Assembly: GCF_022024115.1 (NCBI RefSeq) | Contig: NZ_CP091792.1 | Location: forward strand, 1,302,001 to 1,366,000 | Direction of reading: 5' to 3' | Length of the DNA: 64,000 nucleotides | Origin: Prevotella communis | GTDB lineage: Bacteria; Bacteroidota; Bacteroidia; Bacteroidales; Bacteroidaceae | Shown: positions 8,022 through 16,570 of the stretch, piece by piece | Layout of the letters: each line of letters begins with the position of its first letter | Position numbering within the stretch: position 1 is the stretch's first letter | Made by a program: the position numbers and the translations under genes | The notes under the pieces: model-generated | What the model saw: the letters and a program-made list of their open reading frames with translations, nothing else | What the model was told of the DNA's origin: nothing | Databases searched by the model: none

Positions 8022-10247
8022 CTATATTCTCTCTACCTGTTTTACGCCTTTCACTGTGCGCAGTTTCTTGATGAGCGCTTCCAGTCGGGTGTTATCATTA
8101 ATCATGATGGTCAGCGTGCCCCGGAACAATCCGTCGTTAGAGTCGATATTGATGCCGCGCAGCACCAGCTTTTCATCTTTCGAGATGATGCTGGTCAGGT
8201 TGTTCACGATGCCCAAGTCGTCATTACCGATGACGCGCAGCGTGATGGCATACTGACTAGACCCCTTGCCGCTCCATTTGGCTCTGACGATACGATAGCC
8301 GAAACGTCGGCGCATCTCGGGTGCGTTAGGACAGTCACAACGGTGAATCTTGATGCCGCCGCTGATGGTGACAAAACCGAATACCTGGTCACCATAGATG
8401 GGGTTGCAACATTTTGCCAACTGATAGTCCACGCCCTTCAGGTCCTGTCCGATGACTAGCACATCATCATTCTGCACTGTAGGCTGACCTTTGAAGTCTT
8501 CCAGTACAAATTCCTCGGCCGAACGGGCTATATTATCGCCTGTGATAACTTTCTCGCCCTGTTGCAGTTCCAGGTATTTATCAAACACGGTCTGGACGTC
8601 AAGTGTCTCATGGGCAATGTCGCGATAAAAGTCGCTGGCCTCCTTATAGCCCAGTTTCTTCATCGTGCGCATCATCAGGCTCTCGTCCTGCTCTATCTTC
8701 CTGTTCTTGAACTTACGCTCCAGCATCTCCTTCACCAGGAGTGCCTCCTTCTGCTGAGTCTCCTTCAGTGCCAGACGGATTTTGGCCTTTGCCCTTGCCG
8801 TCTTGACGATGCTGAGCCATTCCTGTTTGGGATACTGTGTGGACGAGGTGAGAATCTCTACCTGGTCGCCCGAGTGAAGTTCCTGACGGAAGGTGACCAC
8901 CTTATTATTTATGCGCGCGCCCGTGCAAGCCGACCCCACCTTCGAGTGGATGTGATAAGCCATATCCAGCACTGTGGCACCCTTGGGAAATTTCAGTAGG
9001 TCGCCTTTTGGCGTGAAGACGTATATCTCGTCGTCATAGAGGTCCATCTTAAACTGGTCCATCGCCTCCATACCGCTAGCGTTCTCCAGCATCTGACGGA
9101 TGCCGTTGAGCCATTCGTCCATGCCGCCTTCCGCCGACTTCACGCCCTTGTAGCGCCAGTGGGCTGCCACGCCTCGTTCGGCAATGTCATCCATGCGTTC
9201 CGTGCGTATTTGCACCTCCACCCATTTTTTCTCGGGCCCCAGCACGGTGATGTGCAGACTCTCGTAGCCGTTTGACTTAGGCACGCTGAGCCAGTCGCGC
9301 ATACGCTTTGGGTTCGAGGTGTACATATCCGTGATGATGGCAAATGTCTGCCAGCACTGCTGTTTCTCCTTCTCTATCGGACAGTCTATGATGATGCGGA
9401 TGGCAAAGAGGTCGTACACGCCCTCGAAGGCACACTTCTGCTTCTTCATCTTCTGCCAGATGGAGTGGATACTCTTGGTGCGTCCCTTCATGTGAAACTT
9501 CAGTCCGGCATTCTTCAGTTTCTCCTCAATAGGAGCGATAAACTGTTCGATGTATTTGTCGCGTGCCTGTTTGGTGGCATTCAGTTTCTCCTTGATATGA
9601 TAGTAGGCATCGGGCTCCAGGTATTTCAGCGACAGGTCCTCCAGTTCGCTTTTCAACTTGTACAGACCCAACTTATGGGCTAGTGGGGCGTAGAGGTATG
9701 CCGCCTCTTCGCTGACGCGCCGCTTGGCCTCCTCTTTTTCTGTGTCCCTGATCTGACGCATCAAGTTCACGCGGTCTGCTATCATGATGAGAATCACACG
9801 CATATCCTCTGCGAACGACAGTAGCAGGTTGCGGAAGTTCTCGCTCTCGATGACGGGATTCTTCTGATACAGTTCCTGTATGCGTTGCAGTCCATGCAAG
9901 ATCCGTCCCACGGCAATACCATAGGTGGTGCCCACCTCGTCGATTGTCAGGAATCCTGCCTCCACGCTGGGGTTCAGCAGAATAGCCAGTACGGCATCCC
10001 TGCGTAGTCCTATCTCGTCGATTAAAAGAAGTGCTGTTTGCAGACTGCTAACGATGGGGTTCAGTCCGAAGGTGTCGCGTTTTACTTGGTTCTGCTCGAT
10101 GGCATGCAACAAGTGACTGCGAATACGTCCTTCGTCGTCTTCCTCCAGTGAAGGAGCAATCTTTTCCTTCAGTTCTGTATATAGTGCGAGCGCTTGGTCT
10201 CTCTCCTCTATACTAAATTCAAAATGTTCAGTCATATCCTTCAACAT
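8022..10247 (-). CDS. relA: RelA/SpoT-family (p)ppGpp synthetase with degenerate hydrolase site
   Basis: 741 residues. The N-terminal HD region (about residues 50-200) keeps the helical frame but the metal-binding residues are changed: where active enzymes read HP....IL and LLHD..ED, this reads NPIVSSLQTALLL and LLNPSVEAGF. The synthetase domain is intact (GRTKSIHSIWQKMKK, YDLFAIRI, NGYESLHITVLGP, EVQIRTERMDDIAERGVAAHWRYK). TGS (EIYVFTPKGDLLKFPKG), a Cys-containing zinc-finger-type region and a C-terminal ACT domain follow. It should therefore synthesise but not degrade (p)ppGpp; Bacteroides carry a separate bifunctional paralogue, which would be elsewhere. Two near starts are possible (MLKDM or MTEHF). 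Confidence 0.9.
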   Translation of the reverse strand: MLKDMTEHFEFSIEERDQALALYTELKEKIAPSLEEDDEGRIRSHLLHAIEQNQVKRDTFGLNPIVSSLQTALLLIDEIGLRRDAVLAILLNPSVEAGFLTIDEVGTTYGIAVGRILHGLQRIQELYQKNPVIESENFRNLLLSFAEDMRVILIMIADRVNLMRQIRDTEKEEAKRRVSEEAAYLYAPLAHKLGLYKLKSELEDLSLKYLEPDAYYHIKEKLNATKQARDKYIEQFIAPIEEKLKNAGLKFHMKGRTKSIHSIWQKMKKQKCAFEGVYDLFAIRIIIDCPIEKEKQQCWQTFAIITDMYTSNPKRMRDWLSVPKSNGYESLHITVLGPEKKWVEVQIRTERMDDIAERGVAAHWRYKGVKSAEGGMDEWLNGIRQMLENASGMEAMDQFKMDLYDDEIYVFTPKGDLLKFPKGATVLDMAYHIHSKVGSACTGARINNKVVTFRQELHSGDQVEILTSSTQYPKQEWLSIVKTARAKAKIRLALKETQQKEALLVKEMLERKFKNRKIEQDESLMMRTMKKLGYKEASDFYRDIAHETLDVQTVFDKYLELQQGEKVITGDNIARSAEEFVLEDFKGQPTVQNDDVLVIGQDLKGVDYQLAKCCNPIYGDQVFGFVTISGGIKIHRCDCPNAPEMRRRFGYRIVRAKWSGKGSSQYAITLRVIGNDDLGIVNNLTSIISKDEKLVLRGINIDSNDGLFRGTLTIMINDNTRLEALIKKLRTVKGVKQVERI

Positions 10248-10281
10248 CTTTTTGTTAATAGGATAGCCCCAAACATATTTT

Positions 10282-11382
10282 CTAATGTTTCAGGGCCAAT
10301 GTGTAGTTATAATATTCCTTGTTGCCCGTGACGTCTTTGATGACTCTGAGGAATGGGGGGAATTTCACGGGTTCGCCCTCGGCTATTCCCTTTGTCTCTA
10401 GTATGACAAGTCCTTCAAGGCATCCCTGATAGATATCCACCTCAAAATACTGGCCTTTCCAGATAAAGCTGTGGCGCTGCTTGTGAATGGTGCAACGCTG
10501 CGGGTCGGCCAGTGAGAGCATCATCTCATAGAGCGACAGGCTAATCTGGCGTTCGGTCACCAGTTCCTCGTTTTCCGACGTCTTTTTCTTCGTGGTGTGC
10601 ACATACACCTGTTTCTGTCCCCATCCACGCTTGCGCAGCCTAATCTCGGTGCCGGGTTCGCCCTGCAGATAGGTCTGCGTAATCTCGCTCTGAATGCAGT
10701 CTTCAGGCAGTTCGCCAGTGAGCTCCACAATATATTTCCGCTCTTCCACAATGGGCTGGGGCAGTCCCAGCACGTTGGATATCTCCATAATCACGCGGTT
10801 CATCTTGCAGTCAAAGTCGTCGTGGTTGTTGATGACGCGCAGATGTGGGTGGCCCGTCCATGCCTTAATCACCTTCTTGTCCAATCCGCGGGCAATGCGC
10901 AGTCCCTCTTCATTCATCTGCTCGTAGCGTTGTGCATTATTAGCAGTGGTATAGTATTGCTCAGCACCGTCGGCAGCCGATACCAAGTGCAGTACCGCGT
11001 CATAGCGCTCGCGCAACTCCGGCGTTGTGGTACCTACCGCGCGCGTAATGTTGCTCCATATATCGGGGGTCATGTAGGCCGAGATATCCATTGCACCTCT
11101 GTCGCAGACAATGAGACAGGGCTTAGTGCACTCCTGCGCCATCCTCAGGAATTTGTCCTCCAGGGCCAACTGGATCTCCAGCGTGGCTTTCTCTCCTTCG
11201 TAGAAGAATCCCTGGTTCTTTGTCAGGTAGTTCATGCCTGCCTGAGTGAAGAGGGTAGGGACCTCCGGAATGGTGAAAACTTTATAGCCGAGACTCGAGA
11301 AATGTTCTATGACGCGTACCAGTGCCGTTGTCTTTCCTGCACATGGTCCGCCGGTGAGGACTATTTTTTTTATTTCGTTCAT
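10282..11382 (-). CDS. P-loop AAA-type NTPase fused to a CYTH-like domain
   Basis: 366 residues from MNEIKKIVLTGG. Walker A is GGPCAGKTTALVRV (residues 10-23), followed by TIPEVPTLFTQAG and the Walker B-like CLIVCDRGAMDISAY; this matches the AAA_28 kinase-like group (about residues 1-180). The second half carries ERKYIVELTGELP, EIRLRKRGWG and TERQISLSLYEMML, with FEVDIYQ and LVILETKG strands, resembling the CYTH/triphosphate tunnel fold with its EXEXK-like acidic and basic strands. Substrate is unknown; a nucleotide- or polyphosphate-processing role is a guess. An upstream in-frame ATG exists at 11523 but overlaps the tRNA-Lys promoter, so the ATG at 11382 is preferred. Confidence 0.75.
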   Translation of the reverse strand: MNEIKKIVLTGGPCAGKTTALVRVIEHFSSLGYKVFTIPEVPTLFTQAGMNYLTKNQGFFYEGEKATLEIQLALEDKFLRMAQECTKPCLIVCDRGAMDISAYMTPDIWSNITRAVGTTTPELRERYDAVLHLVSAADGAEQYYTTANNAQRYEQMNEEGLRIARGLDKKVIKAWTGHPHLRVINNHDDFDCKMNRVIMEISNVLGLPQPIVEERKYIVELTGELPEDCIQSEITQTYLQGEPGTEIRLRKRGWGQKQVYVHTTKKKTSENEELVTERQISLSLYEMMLSLADPQRCTIHKQRHSFIWKGQYFEVDIYQGCLEGLVILETKGIAEGEPVKFPPFLRVIKDVTGNKEYYNYTLALKH

Positions 11383-11482
11383 TCTAATGCTTGTATTTTG
11401 AGTACAAAGATAATCAATTTTATCAGAAATAATGCTTAGGAGAAGAAAATTTTGATGAAAATCGAAAAAAAACAGGAAAAAG

Positions 11483-11514
11483 TTTGGTGGTTTCAAAAAA
11501 ACTCCGTACCTTTG
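11483..11514 (+). promoter_or_regulatory. Promoter of tRNA-Lys
   Basis: TTTG (11483-11486), 20 bases, TACCTTTG (11507-11514). The core GTTTGGTGGTTTCAAAAAAA nearly matches that of the tRNA cluster at 1964, and the promoter lies divergently across the 5' region of the AAA-CYTH gene. Confidence 0.8.
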
Positions 11515-11559
11515 CACCCGCAATTCAGCAAGAGCGCTGAATCAACAATAAAAAACGAT

Positions 11560-11632
11560 GCACCCGTAGCTCAGTTGGTAGAGCACCTGACTCTTAATCA
11601 GGGTGTCCAGAGTTCGAGCCTCTGCGGGTGTA
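11560..11632 (+). tRNA. tRNA-Lys (anticodon CTT)
   Basis: A 73-base cloverleaf: acceptor GCACCCG with CGGGTGT (one G-U), D-arm AGCTCAGTTGGTAGAGC, anticodon stem CCTGA/TCAGG around CTCTTAA giving CTT, and T-loop GTTCGAGCC. No encoded CCA. A strong terminator follows directly. Confidence 0.96.
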
Positions 11633-11634
11633 CT

Positions 11635-11666
11635 AAAAAGAGAGGTTTACCACCTCTCTTTTTTTA
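11635..11666 (+). terminator. Rho-independent terminator of tRNA-Lys
   Basis: The stem AAGAGAGGT / ACCTCTCTT with a 5-base loop is followed by a run of T. Its A-rich left arm would also let it serve the convergent gene on the minus strand. Confidence 0.85.
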
Positions 11667-11686
11667 TTTTAACTGTTTGATAATCA

Positions 11687-12220
11687 CTAATCAAGTTTCC
11701 GTCCCCTATAGTAAGCGTTGAATGCATCTTGTGCATAGCCGTCGCCTGTATATTTGAATGTAGAGGCAGAGGCACCGTCAATCTTCTTTCCGTAATAGAA
11801 TACATTGAAGGCATCCTTGGCATAACCGTCACCAATCTCCTTGAAAGAAGAGGCCATGGCGTCTATCTTCTTGTCTCCGTAGTACACGTTGAACTTCGTC
11901 TTGTAATATCCCTTGGGGCTTCTGTCATGTTCATGCCAGTCTCCTTCTTCGTGGAAATGTGAGTTGTCGCGCCCTTTCAAACGGAATGTGGCTGGGTCTA
12001 CAAACTCAAGTATACGACCATGGTGATACACGTTGTTGCGATCCTTGGCATAACCGTGACCTAAATCTACGAACGAACGGGCATCCGCATGCGGTATTGG
12101 CTCCCTGTCGAAAAAGACCTTGTTGCGGTCTATTTTGTACGCTTGTGCAAAACCCGATAGGCTCCATCCTATAAAACCTATCACCATCAGTGACTTTTGG
12201 AGTGTAGTAATCTTTTTCAT
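11687..12220 (-). CDS. Secreted DKNYY-repeat protein
   Basis: 177 residues with an N-terminal signal peptide (MKKITTLQKSLMVIGFIGWSLSGFAQA). The mature part is a series of repeats of the form GYAKD..NVYYxGxKIDxAxxxxF (YAKDRNNVYHHGRIL, KTKFNVYYGDKKID, YAKDAFNVFYYGKKID, YAQDAFNAYYRGRKLD), which is the DKNYY domain pattern. These repeats occur in exported proteins of unknown role. The gene stands alone with its own promoter at 12254 and converges with tRNA-Lys. Periplasmic or surface location is inferred from the signal peptide. Confidence 0.8.
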   Translation of the reverse strand: MKKITTLQKSLMVIGFIGWSLSGFAQAYKIDRNKVFFDREPIPHADARSFVDLGHGYAKDRNNVYHHGRILEFVDPATFRLKGRDNSHFHEEGDWHEHDRSPKGYYKTKFNVYYGDKKIDAMASSFKEIGDGYAKDAFNVFYYGKKIDGASASTFKYTGDGYAQDAFNAYYRGRKLD

Positions 12221-12253
12221 AACATTGGTTTTTTAATTGATTAATAACTGGTG

Positions 12254-12261
12254 CAAAGATA
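12254..12261 (-). promoter_or_regulatory. Promoter -7 element for the DKNYY gene
   Basis: TATCTTTG on the minus strand, 34 bases before the ATG. A CAAA (TTTG on minus) lies only 12 bases upstream, so the -33 element is not well defined. An imperfect AATCCC/GGGATT hairpin with T-rich flank at 12288-12320 precedes it. Confidence 0.55.
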
Positions 12262-12381
12262 CGCATTTTGCTTCAAACAATAAAAAAGAAAATCCCTATC
12301 ATATGGTGGGGATTCTCCTATTTTAATCCTAAACTATCCTAATAATCAATGAAAAGGTAGGAAAATTATCGGATTTTTAAG

Positions 12382-12389
12382 TACCTTTG
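12382..12389 (+). promoter_or_regulatory. Promoter -7 element for the DUF4250 gene
   Basis: TACCTTTG, 28 bases before the ATG at 12417, in an AT-rich stretch. The upstream -33 sequence does not show a clean TTTG at 19-21 bases. Confidence 0.6.
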
Positions 12390-12416
12390 CAATCCGATTT
12401 AATATGATTATTTGAA

Positions 12417-12626
12417 ATGGATTACTTACCGAAAGACCCTGCCATACTGGTTTCGAGTGTGAATATGCTGCTGCGTGACGAGGAGTTCGACACGCTTGAG
12501 TCTCTATGCTATAACTTTGGTACAGAACCCGTACATGTCAAGGACTACCTTTACGGACATGGATTTGTGTATAGCGAGGAGCAACGACAGTTCCGTCCGA
12601 TAGGTTATGACACCGCAACCCGATGA
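12417..12626 (+). CDS. Small DUF4250-like protein
   Basis: 69 residues beginning MDYLPKDPAILVSSVNMLLRD and continuing with LESLCYNFGTEPVHVKDYLYGHGFVYSEEQRQF, which matches the short DUF4250 pattern (LPKDP...VN..LRD...L...). Function unknown; no signal peptide. It is coupled to the next gene through an ATGA overlap and has its own promoter at 12382. Confidence 0.75.
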   Translation: MDYLPKDPAILVSSVNMLLRDEEFDTLESLCYNFGTEPVHVKDYLYGHGFVYSEEQRQFRPIGYDTATR

Positions 12627-12868
12627 TTACAAAAGACAGTATAGAGACCGCCTATAGCTTCCTGCATCAGAAGCAGCGCATCTATGTGCATTCCACGCTC
12701 GACTGGCAGAAGGATGACATCGAGATGGCCATTGCCGCCTATGCCGACGAAATGAGTCCTGATCTGTATGATGCCATCTGTGGTGGCCGTACCGACTTCC
12801 TGCGCGACCATCAGCATTTCCTGGAGGATATCACCAAGGCTGTTGAGATGCTGGAAGGGATGCTGTGA
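12623..12868 (+). CDS. Hypothetical small acidic protein
   Basis: 81 residues (MITKDSIETAYSFLHQKQRIYVHST...), predicted mostly helical and acidic, with no signal peptide and no family I recognise. The start overlaps the stop of the DUF4250 gene by ATGA, which supports it being real and co-translated. It ends 62 bases before the formate/nitrite-transporter remnant. Confidence 0.65.
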   Translation: MITKDSIETAYSFLHQKQRIYVHSTLDWQKDDIEMAIAAYADEMSPDLYDAICGGRTDFLRDHQHFLEDITKAVEMLEGML

Positions 12869-12917
12869 CGTGTGGGGATTATTTCTGGAAAATGTACTGA
12901 AAGTCATTTTTTTTGAG

Positions 12918-12925
12918 TACCTTTG
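12918..12925 (+). promoter_or_regulatory. Promoter -7 element ahead of the transporter remnant
   Basis: TACCTTTG ends 5 bases before the ATG at 12931, so any transcript from it would be leaderless or start within the first codons. Confidence 0.55.
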
Positions 12926-12930
12926 CACCC

Positions 12931-13241
12931 ATGAATCACTATGTTAAGATTTTGCGTTCTGCAGACTGGCCAAGAGCCCTTTGGCCTGCTTCCTGTTGGC
13001 CATTGGCTGCGGATTTATCATGACCACCGCTGTCCAGTTTGGCCGCGAGGGTAAATTCCTACCTTTATTATTTGGTGTGCCCGTCTTCATCCTGTGTGGT
13101 TTTACCCATTCTGTGGCAGATGCCTTTTATTTCTTGGCCGTCCCTCAGATGATCAGCATCCAGTTGTTGGCTATCTACCTGATGGAAGTCCTGGGCAATT
13201 TCATAGGGTGCAATCTGTACCGGTTGTTGATTTCAAAGTAA
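12931..13241 (+). pseudogene. Frameshifted, short formate/nitrite-transporter-like remnant
   Basis: From the ATG at 12931 the frame reads MNHYVKILRSADWPRALW and stops at 13021-13023. A second frame, open from about 12960, reads LAKSPLACFLLAIGCGFIMT and then FLPLLFGVPVFILCGFTHSVADAFYF and LMEVLGNFIGCNLYRLL, which is FNT-family transmembrane sequence. Restoring one base near 12964 joins the two frames into about 104 residues. Full FNT proteins have about 250-280 residues, so this is both shifted and short. Either a decayed gene or a half-size paralogue with a sequencing error would fit. The bracketing terminator and promoter suggest it was once an independent gene. Confidence 0.6.
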
Positions 13242-13245
13242 AGTA

Positions 13246-13294
13246 TTTTACCCTGGAAATCGTTGAATCAAAAACAACGTTTTTCAGGGTAAAA
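13246..13294. terminator. Bidirectional terminator at the end of the trp operon
   Basis: A long inverted repeat: TTTTACCCTG (13246-13255) pairs with CAGGGTAAAA (13285-13294), with an inner CGTTG/CAACG stem. The A/T flanks allow it to act in both directions between the transporter remnant and trpA. Confidence 0.8.
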
Positions 13295-13316
13295 CACAAA
13301 AGAATGGAGTATGTGG

Positions 13317-14093
13317 TTACTTCGAGAGTGCTTCGAAAAGTCTGTCAAGAGCACGATTTGCGTCTTTTTCTTCGTCGAGGAGTTGCACAAATTTTGAGCC
13401 GATGATGGCACCTGCAGCGTTTGATTGGGCTGATTCCAGGGTCTGCTTGTTACTGATTCCGAAGCCAATCATGCGCGGATTTCGCAGGTTCATGGCATTA
13501 ATCTTGTGGAAATAAGCCTGTTTTTGTTCGTCAAACGACTGTTGTGCCCCCGTTGTGGCAGCTGATGATACCATGTAAATGAAGCCTTCCGTGTGCTCAT
13601 CAATGAAGCGGATACGCTCCTTGGAGGTCTCGGGCGTGATGAGCATGATGACGCGTACATCATAGCGATCGGCCACTGGTTTGATGTCGTCGAGGTAGTC
13701 TTTGAAGGGTAGGTCGGGGATGATGACACCACTGACGCCAGACTCAACGCACGACTGACAGAAAGCTTCGATACCATACTGCATGATTGGGTTTAGATAA
13801 CCCATAAGTATCAGTGGTATAGATACTTCGTCTTTTATGCTCTTGAGCTGATTGAAGAGCGTTTGCAGATTCATTCCGTTCTTCAAAGCCTTTGTGGCAG
13901 CATCCTGAATCACGGGTCCGTCGGCCATCGGGTCGCTGAAAGGAATGCCCACTTCTATCATGTCGATGCCTCGTTTCTGCATCGTTTTAATTACTTCGGC
14001 GGTACTGTCGAGGGTGGGGGTGCCGGCGCAAAAATAGAGTGAGAGGAGCTTTCTGTCGCCTCTTTCGTTGAAAAGTCGTGTTATTTTATTCAT
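13317..14093 (-). CDS. trpA: Tryptophan synthase alpha chain
   Basis: 258 residues of TIM-barrel fold. [16 protein letters not shown] opens it; the catalytic Glu is in [16 protein letters not shown] (about residue 47) and the catalytic Asp in [12 protein letters not shown]; the phosphate loop is in [10 protein letters not shown]. It cleaves indole-3-glycerol phosphate to indole, which passes to TrpB. It is the last gene of the trpBEGDCFA operon, overlapping trpF by ATGA (14090-14093). The family motif for alpha-beta contact (P-loop near residue 57) is present. Confidence 0.95.
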   Translation of the reverse strand: MNKITRLFNERGDRKLLSLYFCAGTPTLDSTAEVIKTMQKRGIDMIEVGIPFSDPMADGPVIQDAATKALKNGMNLQTLFNQLKSIKDEVSIPLILMGYLNPIMQYGIEAFCQSCVESGVSGVIIPDLPFKDYLDDIKPVADRYDVRVIMLITPETSKERIRFIDEHTEGFIYMVSSAATTGAQQSFDEQKQAYFHKINAMNLRNPRMIGFGISNKQTLESAQSNAAGAIIGSKFVQLLDEEKDANRALDRLFEALSK

Positions 14094-14758
14094 AATTGTG
14101 TCAGAAATTGCTTTAATAGTTCTACATTTTTCATTCCAGGCTCTGTTTCAAAGCGAGAATTGAGATCTATTCCCATCATCTTCGGGTGCTTAAAATCGCG
14201 TATGCGAGCAGCATCGTCGGGACCTATACCGCCACTAAGCAGGAAAGGTTTCTCACCGTCGTAGCCGTCGAGTACAGACCAGTCAAACTGCTTTCCGCTA
14301 CCGCCTACGCACGTACATTTTGTATCAAAAACGAAGGCATCGACGCAGTCCTCGTACTGCTTATAAATTGCGACCGAATTGCGATCCATAATGCTGATGG
14401 CCTTCCAAATCTGGATGCCTCGACGCAAGTCGGGGTCAATCGTACTGCGCAGGTTGCGGATGAGTGTGGGCTCTTCGTGGCCGTGCAACTGAATCACGTC
14501 CAACTTGAAATTCACCACCCGCGTGATGATATTCTGTGCCATCTCGTCTACGAAAACGCCCACTCTCTGGTAGCAACTCGGCGTTTCGCTGTTAGCAACA
14601 AGCCGTGTTGTGTCGGGGATGATGCCTGCGTGGGAGGGAATCATGGTCACGTTTCTGGGCGATTTTTCCCAGAAAATCATGCCGATATAATCGACGCCTA
14701 ACTTGCTGACCTGACGAATATTCTCGCCGTCGCGCATGCCGCATACTTTTACTTTCAT
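14090..14758 (-). CDS. trpF: Phosphoribosylanthranilate isomerase
   Basis: 222 residues, (beta/alpha)8 barrel. It opens [17 protein letters not shown] with the catalytic Cys in KVCGMR, and has [30 protein letters not shown], the catalytic Asp in FVFDTKC and [12 protein letters not shown]. The reaction is the Amadori rearrangement of PRA to CdRP. It overlaps trpC and trpA by four bases each, consistent with tight coupling. The segment between residues about 45 and 70 ([16 protein letters not shown]) is a few residues longer than in enteric TrpF. Confidence 0.93.
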   Translation of the reverse strand: MKVKVCGMRDGENIRQVSKLGVDYIGMIFWEKSPRNVTMIPSHAGIIPDTTRLVANSETPSCYQRVGVFVDEMAQNIITRVVNFKLDVIQLHGHEEPTLIRNLRSTIDPDLRRGIQIWKAISIMDRNSVAIYKQYEDCVDAFVFDTKCTCVGGSGKQFDWSVLDGYDGEKPFLLSGGIGPDDAARIRDFKHPKMMGIDLNSRFETEPGMKNVELLKQFLTQL

Positions 14759-15489
14759 ATCTTTGCAATAAATTCTTTCAGAGCCAGTCCTGGTTGGGGT
14801 TCACGCATAAACGTCTCACCGATGAGGAAACCGCGGAAACCTGCCTCGCGCAGTTCCCTGACCGTCTGTGGGTTAGAGATGCCGCTCTCGCTTACTTTTA
14901 CAGCCTCTCTTGGTAGCTTCTCGGCCAGACGGTAAGAAGTCTCCACGTTGGTAATAAACGAGCCTAAATGGCGATTGTTGATGCCACAGAGGTCTGGATT
15001 CAATTCTGCATATTCCAGTTCGCGCTCGTCGTGCATTTCAAGCAGTACCTCCAGTCCTAGCTCGTGAGCTTTTGTCAGCAGAGTGCGCAGTTTTTCTTTC
15101 GTCAGACAAGCTGCGATGAGCAGTACGGCAGAGGCACCGCATAGCAGGGCTTCGTAGAGTTGCATCTCGTCGATAACGAAATTCTTGTAGAGTACAGGGA
15201 TAGCGACGCCTGCCTGTCGTGCCTCCATGATAAAACGGTCGTGACCACCGAAATATTGCTTGTCGGTGAGGATAGATAGGGCTGCGGCACCGTTCTGCTG
15301 GTACGACAGGGGTATCTCGCAGGCTTTACCCTCCTCTTTGATCCAGCCTTTCGAGGGCGAGCGGCGCTTGAACTCAGCGATGATGCCCGTGGGCGAGGCC
15401 AGGAGGGCTTCCCGTATAGAGACCTTCTTCTGACGCATGCGCTCCAACTCTTGCTGTTTGTGAGCTACTATTTCTTCAAGGATGTCCAT
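14755..15489 (-). CDS. trpC: Indole-3-glycerol phosphate synthase
   Basis: 244 residues. It shows IIAEFKRRSPSKGWI, the phosphate- and substrate-binding strand with the catalytic Lys, then LSILTDKQYFGG, VPVLYKNFVIDE (second catalytic Lys), GLEVLLEMHDERE, GINNRHLGSF and KVSESGISN. It closes the pyrrole ring of CdRP. It is a monofunctional TrpC, with TrpF encoded separately downstream rather than fused as in E. coli. It overlaps trpF by ATGA; the gap to trpD is 22 bases. Confidence 0.95.
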   Translation of the reverse strand: MDILEEIVAHKQQELERMRQKKVSIREALLASPTGIIAEFKRRSPSKGWIKEEGKACEIPLSYQQNGAAALSILTDKQYFGGHDRFIMEARQAGVAIPVLYKNFVIDEMQLYEALLCGASAVLLIAACLTKEKLRTLLTKAHELGLEVLLEMHDERELEYAELNPDLCGINNRHLGSFITNVETSYRLAEKLPREAVKVSESGISNPQTVRELREAGFRGFLIGETFMREPQPGLALKEFIAKI

Positions 15490-15511
15490 TGTTGTGATGG
15501 GATTAATGGGG

Positions 15512-16522
15512 TTAAGAATTCAGCTCCACGAATTTCTTGAAGGTACGCAGTGCTGCACCGCTGTCGATACTCTCGCGGGCAATGGCGATACACTCCTCAA
15601 TGCTCTTCTCGCCCTTTTCAAGCACCTGAATACCGAAGGCGGCATTGGCCAGCACGATGTTCTTTTGGGCAGGCAGCGCACGATTCTCGAGTACGGAGTC
15701 GAATATCTGGGCGGCCTCTTCCTCGGTAGCTCCACCAACAAGTTCCTCGGGCTTAGCTATCTCGAAGCCGAGGTCGCTGGGCTTAAAGATACGCTCGTAC
15801 TGCTTGGTGGTTACTTTAAAGTCGCCTGTAAGTGAAATCTCGTCATAGCCGTCGATAGAATTCACGATACCATAGTCGATGCCAATCTTCTGATAAACCT
15901 GGTTATACAGACGCATCTGGTCGAGGTTGGCTACGCCAAGCAGTTGACACTGAGGCTGTGAGGGATTGACCAGAGGACCAAGCAGATTGAAGATTGTTGG
16001 GAACTGCAGCGCCTTGCGGATGGGGCCAACAAACTTCATGGCCTTGGCAAAGAGCTGGGCGTGGAGATAGACAATGCCAGCCTCGTTGAGTGAGCGGTTC
16101 AACTTGTCGATATCATCGGTGAACTTAATGCCGTGATGGGCAATGACGTTCGAGGCACCCGAAACAGAAGTGGCAGCGTAATTACCGTGCTTAGCCACCT
16201 TGTAACCTGCACCTGCGATGACGAAACAGCTCGTCGTAGAAATATTAAAGGTGTTCTTACGGTCGCCACCGGTTCCTACCACGTCGATATAGCGATCGGC
16301 GTCGAGAATGGCGGGAACGCCCGTCTCAAGGATACCATCGCGGAAACCAAGCAGTTCGTCAACGGTAACACCGCGCATCTGCAGGGATGTGAGCAGTGCT
16401 GTAATCTGCTCGGTGGGATACTCACTCTGAGTGATACCAATCAGAATATTCTTCATTTCTTCACGAGACAATTCCTCGTGGTTCAGCATCCTGTTCAGGA
16501 TGTCTTTCATTGTCTGTGCCAT
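15512..16522 (-). CDS. trpD: Anthranilate phosphoribosyltransferase
   Basis: 336 residues. The PRPP-binding glycine loop is VVGTGGDRKNTFNIST (about residue 83), with KHGNYAATSVSGASNVIAHHGI and the family motif GPIRKALQFPTIFNLLGPLVNP further on. It transfers the phosphoribosyl group to anthranilate. The start MAQTMKDILNRML is followed by the N-terminal helical domain. It is a stand-alone enzyme, with the TrpG domain encoded upstream rather than fused. A 48-base spacer separates it from trpG. Confidence 0.95.
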   Translation of the reverse strand: MAQTMKDILNRMLNHEELSREEMKNILIGITQSEYPTEQITALLTSLQMRGVTVDELLGFRDGILETGVPAILDADRYIDVVGTGGDRKNTFNISTTSCFVIAGAGYKVAKHGNYAATSVSGASNVIAHHGIKFTDDIDKLNRSLNEAGIVYLHAQLFAKAMKFVGPIRKALQFPTIFNLLGPLVNPSQPQCQLLGVANLDQMRLYNQVYQKIGIDYGIVNSIDGYDEISLTGDFKVTTKQYERIFKPSDLGFEIAKPEELVGGATEEEAAQIFDSVLENRALPAQKNIVLANAAFGIQVLEKGEKSIEECIAIARESIDSGAALRTFKKFVELNS

Positions 16523-16570
16523 ATCTGTTTTGTTGTTTAATCCTTAATTTTTAATCTTTAATACTTCATG

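Noticed and set aside
11383..11523. 47-residue N-terminal extension of the AAA-CYTH protein
   Set aside because: It overlaps the divergent tRNA-Lys promoter, is very AT-rich and lacks homologue-like sequence; the P-loop follows directly after the ATG at 11382.
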